Assembly: GCA_018398805.1 (NCBI GenBank)
Contig: JAGFBZ010000337.1
Coordinates: 117,803-181,802 of the forward strand
Source: Hirundichthys speculiger
Taxonomy: Eukaryota; Chordata; Actinopteri; Beloniformes; Exocoetidae
Direction: 5' to 3'
DNA length: 64,000 nucleotides
Position numbers and translations under genes: made by a program. Every line of letters begins with the position of its first letter. The first letter of the stretch is position 1. Positions 56,470 to 64,000 of this stretch are shown one piece after another. The notes below the pieces were generated by a model, which was not told where the DNA came from, did no database searches, and saw only the letters and a list, made by a program, of their open reading frames with translations.

Positions 56470-56786
56470 TTCAGATAATATTTTCAAAAACTATTAATGA
56501 AGTATTTTAGTCAGCGATGGACTAGTGCCAGTGAAATGTTTGTGGCAGCGCGAATGAACTCTTTACAGTCTGCCCTGAGAGGTCTTATGTATAAATTTAT
56601 TGGCAGACTAAATGACTCTAAGAATGAAATCATCTTGCTGCTATCAAATATTATGTTTAGTGCTATAGCTACACTACCAGTCTGAGCTCTGGAGACACTG
56701 GTACAGTGGTCTTTTAAATTAATGTTGGTGTGTTTTTATGTGTGCTTTTTGGACCTAGAGTCCATAATAAAGTTTATCTATCTATC
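56470..56786 (+). mobile_element. LINE 3' end with (TCTA)n tail
   Basis: An open frame (56497-56685) has RWTSASEMFVAARMNSLQSA and LRGLMYKFIGRLNDSKNEI, the C-terminal region of a fish non-LTR RT. It is followed by a short 3' UTR, AATAAAG and TCTATCTATC. Everything upstream is lost. Confidence 0.7.
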
Positions 56787-58099
56787 AATCTTTAGTCTGT
56801 TGTGGAGAATTGAATCCTATTTGCTGCGGGGGGTGGGGGTGAGGGTGAGGCAGCATCAGAGACAGGGACTTAAAGCAAAATGAACAAATTAATTTGAATT
56901 CTGACCTTCGGTGTCCAAAATGTACAGAGACGTTTCGGATATTCAGGGCTGCATTCACGATATCTAAAATGAAACTGATTATTTATAACGACTGGGCTGC
57001 AAATCTTTGAAGTGGAGGTGGTGGTGCATCACAGTGTTAATGCGTATTTCCAGAATGTCCAAGTCAGATCACATGAATATAATTCTGAATAAGTGGAACT
57101 GAAAGCCCAATACACATGATGGAAAAAAGTGACGTTGTTTACTTAAGAGGAATGGCATTTTGACTTTTTGACATCAAAAATGTTCATGCTGATTATTACA
57201 GAACTGATGCCTGTATACATACTATAACTGAGTACAACTTTTAATTATATCGTGTAATATCATGAAATACATCACTTGACACCTTGTGACCCGCTGTCAC
57301 AATTTTCTATCCCTTTTTATCATTTCCTTTTAATGTTTGCTTTAGAAAAGCTAATTTCCCTTTAGCTTCTCTGATTTATAAATCATTTTTAATTCTAAAA
57401 TGAGTAAAGGAAATTTTTCCCTCCTCTTCTGTAAACTCAGAAAGAGGAAACCGACCCATTAAAAGCTGTCTCCCACCTGACAGGTACCAAGGTGAACTTC
57501 TGCTTTTAACAGCTGCGTCAGGATTGGCAGTCAAATATTGTCATGATAAGTAATAATTTTGCAGACGATAGTAATGTAATTGAAATGAATAACAAGTCTT
57601 TTTTTTCCCACCGCAGTATATTCAGGGATACAGTCTGGTAACATTAAAAAAAAAAGGATGTGAAATATTGCGCATGGAATTGAAACTGGAGTTAAATCTT
57701 CCTTTTTGTTCTTATCAAGATGAATTAAAAATGTGCTGCTGAATTCCACATGACAGAGATACAGCGGATCCCAGAAGATTTGCCAAACGTGGAAATGTGA
57801 CGGAGGTAAATTAGACCAAAATGAGCACGTTGTTACCAGCTGCTGCCCGTCATGTTCTGCTGAATGTTGTCACATTTTCTCAAGCTGCACAAAAAAGCTC
57901 TAAATGTGTTGAACAGTTTGAACATGGGATGTAATCAGTAGGATTAGTTCAGACGTGGCAGCTCATAATTAGCAGTGACTTCTTCTTTAGAATGCAATAA
58001 AAGCAGATTACAAGAGCAAAACCTGACGGACAGTCACAGCATCACACAAAACAACAACAAAAAAAAGATTAACAACAACCCAATGGCTACAAGATTATA
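56787..58099. other. Intergenic, no feature recognised
   Basis: AT-rich sequence between the piga promoter and the 3' end of the next gene. A G-rich run lies at about 56826-56848. Confidence 0.45.
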
Positions 58100-60006
58100 A
58101 AAGGAATTTTATTTGATTCTGCGTTGGTCCTGAAAAAGACCACATGTTCACATTTTATTGCCACTTCCTCTCAACACACCCACAGTCTACGTCTGCTTCT
58201 CAGTTTTCACAGTTCAACCAAGTTTGGACGGACAGACGTCCAGAGAGTGACTGCTGTCATCTCCGTCGGACGTCACAAACACGCCGGCCGTCTTCAGAAG
58301 TCTCCGTCACAAAAGTGAAACAAACTTGGCTATCAACATTTCACAGTAACCCAGCAGACATAGACAGCGTTGCATCCGTGACACTTAAACAGATGAAGCA
58401 AAGCCACAGGAAAAAGTTATTCTGTCACTCAGACACCTGAGCATCATGTGCTGCACGTTTTTGCATATTCATGAGAAAACCTGAAAATATGTTTTACAAG
58501 TAAAAGGAGACATGACAGAGGGCTCATTCATCGAAACCTTTCACGACAGTTGTGATATATGATCAAGATGTGTTAAGTGGTTATAGTCAAATATAGTTAC
58601 ATTGCTCCAGGTTGAGGGATAAAACTTAAAATCTATGGTTTACTTCTTAAGTACATGGAAATGAGCTTCCTAACAATGCATAGGTCCACTTTGCACTGCT
58701 AAAACAACCTTAATCTTTTGGGACGTGGAAATGTCTTACAGTGTCCACTGCTGGGAAACTGGCAGCAGGTCCAGCGGGTCCTTTAAGGTTTGAGTCCTCA
58801 TGACTGGATCGGAGTCTGGGGGTTCTGACAAGCATGGCGTCCCAAGGTCCGACTTCTGTGATTGGACGGCAGTAACTTCAGAATGGCGCTACGTTTTGAA
58901 GGAACTTTTTTTTTTTTTTTTTTACATATGTATATACAAATGCCTGCCAGAAAATGTTCACAAAATAGCAAGTTTTTTCTGCGGCTCGGGTGGAATACAG
59001 GATCCAACCTGCCTGTCGCCAACATTAAAAAAAAAACCTCACATGCACGAGAAAAGCTCTGAAACGAACCACAGCTTCAAAATAAGCTGTTTCTTTTGTT
59101 CTGGAGATCATCTCGGTTCATGTAGGAGCCCACAGTTTTCTTTTATTATCTTCAGTTAATCCACCTGATGAGAGACAAGAAAAAGACAAGCTCAGCCGAG
59201 GGTTGTTTCATAACAACAACATTTCTCAGTCCAAAACTGAAATTGATAGCAGGAGTCAGTAACAGCAGCCAGTGTTGCGCAACACTAGAGAGACTGATAG
59301 AACTAAAACAGCGTCAACGCTAAAGAGCTCTTTGTGGTTTTTAACCGTTTCTTTCCCCCCAGAAAAGGTCATCCCGATGCTATCATTTCTCTCCCACGCT
59401 GCAGGCTTCTTTTGACCTGCCTGAAACCAGTTACTCTTCTTCCGTTAGGACCACGCAGCATGTTGCTATGAGGCCCACTGATTCAACGTCAGGTATTATT
59501 CTAACAGGTAAAACTGCTGGAGACCAAGCACAGGAACGATGACAGCATTCCAAGATTCACCTGACTAACCCCTGTTCCCACAGGTGTGTGCGTGCGTTTG
59601 GTATCTGTGGGGCACGTCAGTCGGTTTGGAGAATCAGGGTGGCGCTCTGGTGGAGTCGGTTGGTTCGCACCCACTCAGAATGAGGGCTACAGGAAAGGAA
59701 ATTTCTAAAATAGCTCAAATCTCATTTATGCGGTTTGACTAATATGTCAAACACCAGCAGTTATTCACTCTTCTAGTTTCTCAGCTAAAAAGCACCAATT
59801 TGACCACAACATTACGATTAAGATAAGATACTGAACTCAAGAGTTGCTGTTTTAAGAGCAACTTTAGTTTGCACGTCTGTCCGTAAAGTTGTCATATTCC
59901 AGCCGGCTACGTCCCTCTGTGGACTAAGGCCTCAAAAGAAAGACTCTGAATCAGTAAAAACTGGCACAAACGGCCTCCGTAATTTAAAGATGATGACAAA
60001 CACTCA
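58100..60006 (-). other. Probable 3' UTR of the tail-anchored protein gene
   Basis: Single-copy-looking sequence that follows the stop codon at 60007 on the minus strand. A minus-strand AATAAA at 58108-58113 gives a candidate end. A long T run (on the plus strand) lies at about 58907-58923. Confidence 0.45.
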
Positions 60007-60128
60007 CTATGAGTTGTTCCAGCGGCAAAACAAGAACAAACACAATCCAAGAGCCATCACAACGGGGATGATTTTCATGTATCTCCTGAGAGAATCCGCT
60101 TCAGGTTCCTTGATATCTACTTGACTTT
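60007..60128 (-). CDS. Last coding exon of an unidentified tail-anchored membrane protein
   Basis: The acceptor TTTCCACAG/AA at 60129 opens a 122-nt exon: two bases completing a codon, 39 residues and a TAG stop (60007-60009). The peptide is SQVDIKEPEADSLRRYMKII followed by a hydrophobic stretch (PVVMALGLCLFLF) and CRWNNS. One membrane helix ends six residues from the C-terminus, the layout of a C-terminally anchored ER or mitochondrial outer-membrane protein. The acidic linker, basic RR before the helix and good splice site argue for a real exon. Upstream exons were not found up to 64000, where transposons dominate. I do not recognise the gene. Confidence 0.55.
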
Positions 60129-61239
60129 CTGTGGAAATGAAAGTAGAACGTAAAAAACAAACAAACAAACACAAAAAACAACAGTGAGAACTTGAATCAC
60201 TTGACATGTTTTAAACATATTGAACAGGACATAACAGGCTTTATGATGGACGAATCCATGTTGATGAAAGATGTTAGTTAAAATGACAAACAACGATTGT
60301 GGCTGAGAATTAGGGCTGTAGCGATACACTAATCTCGCCATACGATACGATACACAATATTCGGCTCACGATACGATATATATCGATATTCATCTTAAGA
60401 TACATTTACATCTTTTTCTGAAAGATTTTAAAGGGACAAAGTGATTTTGGTGACCTCTTGTGAGTGTTCCAATGACTTTGTTTGAATTAATTAAACTGAA
60501 AGCATCAGTTGACCTTTCGGTAAGCACCGCCCCCTTCTTAGTTACTGTTGCTAGGTCGGACAAACTTGCTGCTACTGCGTTAAGGACTGTGTTAATTCGC
60601 TATTTTTCAGATGCCTATCATCAGTATTTATATTATACTAGAATAACTCCATGGTGAAAATATTGCTGCTGGGGACCTGCAACAGTGACTCGAGGTGTCC
60701 AGAACGTTTGGAGGGACATTTTTATTCTCTTTCCCAAGATAAAACAAACGCTGGAAAAATGCAGTGTGGGTTCAGTTGTGTCCGTCCACACAAGCAACTG
60801 AACGTAGGGAAAAGTTACAAAACACACCTACATTTGCTCCAAGGTAAGTTTACTTTGTTTATTAGATGATTGATTTAACCACCGTTTAGTAAAAGTAATA
60901 ATATGATTTAGCAGCAGGGAGGGTGATGAGTTCTCTATTAGCATTAGCATTAGCTCTGGTCCATAGTGTCGATGACTTCTCCACTATGGACCAGAGCTTG
61001 CTAGCCACCTATAAGCCTTCCTCGTTGTCTACAAATATATATGGCCCTGGATATTTATTTTGTTAGGTATAAGGTGAGGCTAGTGATGTTAACGTCACTT
61101 TATTAATTAATACAATGCTGCGACTGTCTCATGTTAACAGCTCTGGTGTGGGACAGACCTATGGACCAGAGCTAATGCTAATGCTAACAGAGAACTCATC
61201 ACCCTCACTGCTGCTAAATCATTATCGTACAAGGGTACA

Positions 61240-62207
61240 TCGCCAAGCCACTGGTTCAGATATGTGGATGACACATATGGGTGAAAATCAAATCCCAGGA
61301 ACTAGAGGCTTTTAGTGAGCACATCAACTCAGTGGACAAGAACATCAAGTTCACTAGAGAAGATGTTAATGACAACCACCTTCCTTTCTTAGACTGTGAT
61401 GTACACTTGGATGAGAACAGGAGCCTCCACTTTGGGGTATACAGAAACCCCCCCACCCCACACAGACCAATATCTTCTGTTCGACTCACATCACCCTCTG
61501 ACACCAATCACAAACTAGGAGTTATCAGAACCCTACAGCACCGGGCTGATAAGGTTCCTACCACTACGCAGGCAAAGGAACAGGAACACAAACACTTGGA
61601 AGCCACAAGTTGGAAACTTGCGGCTACCCTAGCTGGACGTTCAACAGGACAAAACGATCCAACAAGAACAATATCTCAGAGAGGGCTGAGGAAGGTAACA
61701 AGCGCAGGAACATTGTCATACCCTACGTGTCCGGGGTGTCGGAAAAACTCAGGAGAATTTTTAATCAACATCAAATTCCTGTGTGTTTCAAACCAGGTAA
61801 CACTCTCAGGCAAAAACTGGTACACCCCAAGGACAGGGTACCCCACACGCACAAAAACAATGTGGTATATATGCTGTCCAATGCAGTGAGGAATGCAAAG
61901 ACTCATACATTGGAGAAACCAAACAACCACTGAACAAACGCATGGCTCAACACAGAAGGGCGAACTCCTCAGGTCCAGTTTCTGCTGTTTATGTTCATAT
62001 GAAGGAGAAGGCTCACTGTTTTGAGGACAAAAACGTGAAAATCTTGGACAGAGAGGACAGATGGTTTGAGAGAGGAGTAAAAAAATCCATCTACATTAAA
62101 ATAGAGAAGCCGTCTCTAAACAGGGGAGGTGGCTTAAGATTCCATCTATTTCCCATTTCCAACGCAGCCCTCGCTACTGTTCCTAAGAGACTGAATAACA
62201 AAGACTG
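61240..62207 (+). pseudogene. Penelope-like RT and GIY-YIG endonuclease, broken
   Basis: In order: FRYVDDT (RT catalytic box, about 61258-61277); AFSEHINSVDKNIKFTREDV and LPFLDCDVHL; HKLGVIRTLQHRAD; NIVIPYVSGVSEKLRRIF; LRQKLVHPKDR; then the endonuclease, with NNVVYMLS and, after a frame slip near 61890, SYIGETKQPLNKRMAQHRR and REDRWFERGVKKSIYIK. The frame ends LNRGGGLRFHL and a short tail. At least three frame changes kill it. PLEs use this RT plus GIY-YIG nuclease for target-primed insertion. Confidence 0.85.
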
Positions 62208-62447
62208 AACTAAACTAAACTCAAGTTGCTCAAAGAAGCATAACGACAGTCGTTCACTGGTAACCACACCTCATGCCTAACGACTGTTGTCCACCAGTGG
62301 CCCCACTCACCCCTAACGACTGTTGTCCACCAGTGGCTCCACTCACCCCTAACGACTGTCCTTTCACTGGTGTGGCTCTCCTGACCCAAACAAAGGGTCC
62401 AGACAAACTCCACTAACCAAGTATTGTCTTTGGAAAGTGGTGGGTAC

Positions 62448-62712
62448 TAGAGATGCGCGGTCAACCGGATAATCCACATATCGGGCGGATGACTCGTCAA
62501 AAAATAATACTTTAATTAAATTTGGGCGGGTTGCGGTTGAAGCACTCAAATGTTAATAATAAGAAAAAATATTTTACATATTATTAAAAAGGATGGCGGG
62601 TTGGTTCGGTTTTGAAAATTGGTGAAAAAACGTTCCTGCAAATGGATAGCGGGCGGATAGAGATTTTAAGAAGCGGTTGCGGGTTAAAATATACGTCATC
62701 CGCGCATCTCTA
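62448..62712. mobile_element. Small hAT-type MITE nested in the PLE
   Basis: Ends TAGAGATGCGCGG and CCGCGCATCTCTA are perfect 13-bp inverted repeats. Flanks GTGGGTAC (62440-62447) and GTGGGTGC (62713-62720) are an 8-bp duplication with one difference. No coding capacity. Confidence 0.88.
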
Positions 62713-62831
62713 GTGGGTGCACACCTCCACAGAGGTTAAAAACCTGAGTCATACTCCACTGTTTGTCTGACTAGTGCGGACTGGTTTAGACTGGTTTAGA
62801 CTGGTTTAGACTGGTCAGACCGATGCTTTGA

Positions 62832-62878
62832 GAACTGATGAAGCCGCTTGGATAAGAGGAGAAACGTCTTCTAGACAA
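62832..62878 (+). ncRNA. Decayed hammerhead-ribozyme-like motif of the PLE
   Basis: CTGATGA (core) is followed by GCCGCT, a TGGATA loop and AGAGGA, then GAAAC and GTC. This is the spacing of a hammerhead core as reported for Penelope-like elements. Stem II pairs at only four of six positions here, so activity is unlikely. Confidence 0.4.
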
Positions 62879-63173
62879 ATCTAAGTCCAGTTGCCTATGA
62901 TTCAATTGTTGCGAGAATGGAACTTACCTGGACAAATGAGAATATCCACAGATTGGAAAAATAGCGAATAAACACAGTCCTTATAGTAGCAGCAAGTTTT
63001 TTCCGACCTAGCAACAGTAACTAGGAAGGGGACGGTGCTTACTGAAAGGTCAATTACACATTATATGGATGACACGGGTGCACGGGTGGCACCCGTGCAG
63101 GACACGGGGGTTTTGAAGGGAGCTTAGAATATCGATACCCGGGGCTGAAAAATCGATACTCTTATTAATAAAA

Positions 63174-64000
63174 CCTAGGGGTGTAACGGTACATGTATTT
63201 GTATTGAACCGTTCGGTATCACTTGTTCGGTTCGGAACGGAGGCGTACCGAACAAGTTTCCACACGGACATATTAAGTAGAGGACCGCATGTTGTGGAGC
63301 ACAAGAAACAGCAGTTGTAGCGGACGTCGTGGCTAATGCTAATGCCGCTAGCATTGGCAATAAGCCTCCCGCGACATAGTGTTAAATGCGGTGGGAAGCT
63401 GTGTTTGTACTCGGTTGTCTTTCTCTTTTTGTAGCGATGTTCACGCTGGGGTGGTGCCGTTTCAAATGAGTTAACAGGTTAGACGTGTTGCCAGAAACAT
63501 ACCCGATCTCTGATGAACAATGTCGGCAAACCACTTTAGTTTTATCAACTTCTCTTTGTCCCTGTTTATATTTCACCGGGGAGCCGAAGTGTGTTTTATA
63601 GCTGCAGATTTAAGACCCTAATCACCCTAAACGCTGGCTTCAAACATGATAAAAGTAATTGAGCCCCGATATCAATTACCTTCTCGTCCACATTGTAGCC
63701 AGAAAATCATACGAAAAATAAAATGATTTGTTTTTAAAGAAACAGTCTGAGCCTTATTCATGTTATTTAATCTGAGCAACAACTTGAAACTGTTCAGTGT
63801 TGCAACTGTTCAATTTTGCCCATCAGATGGATATTTTCTTTAAGAAAAAGTCTGAGCCAATGTTATTTTTATTTTGTTTTTCAAAATATCTACATTTCAG
63901 AATATTGTATTTATATTTTTGAGCAAAATTCTAGCTTTGTATAGGCTAATGTTCCTATACAGAGTGTAAAGTGTGTAATAAACAACTACCGCATTTATAT
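63174..64000 (-). mobile_element. hAT (Ac-like) element, one end and N-terminal exon
   Basis: AGGGGTGTAACGGTACATG at 63177 is a hAT-type terminus (CAGGGGTGTAACGGTAC in related elements), followed by GAACCGTTCGGTATC motifs. Inside is a BED-finger exon on the minus strand. The catalytic part is missing, and the other end lies beyond the window. Confidence 0.65.
63382..63576 (-). pseudogene. BED zinc-finger N-terminus of a hAT transposase
   Basis: A 64-codon frame with KTKVVCRHCSSEIGYVSGN and TSNLLTHLKRHHPSV. The C-x2-C and H-x4-H pattern of a BED finger is complete (CRHC, HLKRHH). The frame stops after the finger and the terminal repeat follows within 200 bp, so no catalytic domain is encoded. 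Confidence 0.7.

Larger units (their letters stand above)
61228..62900 (+). mobile_element. Penelope-like element (PLE), 5'-truncated
   Basis: Starts shortly before the RT catalytic box and runs through a GIY-YIG endonuclease to a 3' region containing GATGAAGCCGCTTGGATAAG and GAAACGTCTTC, a conserved PLE end. About 62230-62370 has three imperfect copies of an AACGACTGT-containing unit. A 265-bp hAT MITE is nested in the 3' region. Confidence 0.85.
60308..63160. mobile_element. Inverted-arm structure enclosing a Penelope-like relic
   Basis: Arms at 60511-60609 and 62957-63051 are about 90% complementary (for example TTACTGTTGCTAGGTCGG and its inverted partner). A second, inner pair at 60904-60966 and 61159-61221 matches at 61 of 63 positions. 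The outer edges carry CGATAC/ATCGAT-rich text. The arms suggest a fold-back or long-TIR transposon into which the Penelope-like sequence was inserted; the precise ends are uncertain. Confidence 0.6.

Overview
This is a vertebrate nuclear window, almost certainly from a teleost fish. It holds intron-split genes with GT-AG junctions, and its repeats are typical of ray-finned fish: Tc1-like, hAT, Harbinger-type and piggyBac-like transposons, L2/Rex/jockey-type LINEs, a Penelope-like element and tRNA-derived SINEs. No bacterial gene, operon, CRISPR array or complete virus was seen.

Three host genes can be supported, all on the minus strand and arranged head to tail. (1) 27368-37095 is an ankyrin/SOCS-box gene, best called asb11. 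It has seven coding exons that join in phase to 290 codons. (2) 38131-50440 is piga, the GPI-anchor GlcNAc-transferase catalytic subunit. It has six coding exons (479 codons), a short 5' UTR piece, and a probable non-coding first exon and promoter near 55933-56110. (3) 60007-60128 is the last coding exon of an unidentified gene ending in a C-terminal membrane anchor, with a probable 3' UTR down to about 58100. PIGA and ASB11 are also neighbours in the same orientation on human Xp22, which supports both calls. PIG-A works in the ER membrane in the first step of GPI synthesis. ASB proteins are substrate receptors of Cullin-5 ubiquitin ligases. I see no direct functional link between the two.

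Most of the rest is transposon relics and tandem arrays. 1-7.3 kb: a Tc1-like copy split by a hAT copy, then a 5'-truncated LINE. 8.4-14.1 kb: an 11-bp minisatellite interrupted by a 3.4-kb inverted-repeat-bounded insert that carries a LINE and a Harbinger-type element. 15.9-26.3 kb: a 10.4-kb array of a 16-bp unit that is stop-free in all frames and creates spurious ORFs of more than 3,500 codons. 30.4-34.1 kb: a hAT element with an exact 8-bp target duplication in asb11 intron 3, filled by a 34-bp telomere-like minisatellite. 34.4-36.7 kb: asb11 intron 2, almost entirely nested transposons. 45.0-49.4 kb: an L2-type LINE in a piga intron whose own coding sequence has expanded into about 60 copies of a 59-bp unit. 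50.6-56.8 kb: MITE, SINE, Tc1, THAP-domain, hAT and LINE pieces, mostly inside the piga 5' UTR intron. 60.3-64 kb: inverted arms around a Penelope-like relic, then part of another hAT element.

I found no new multi-gene system that I can defend. The strongest unusual signal is that several long tandem arrays lie inside or directly beside mobile elements. In one case (the 59-bp array) the parent sequence is still readable on both sides.
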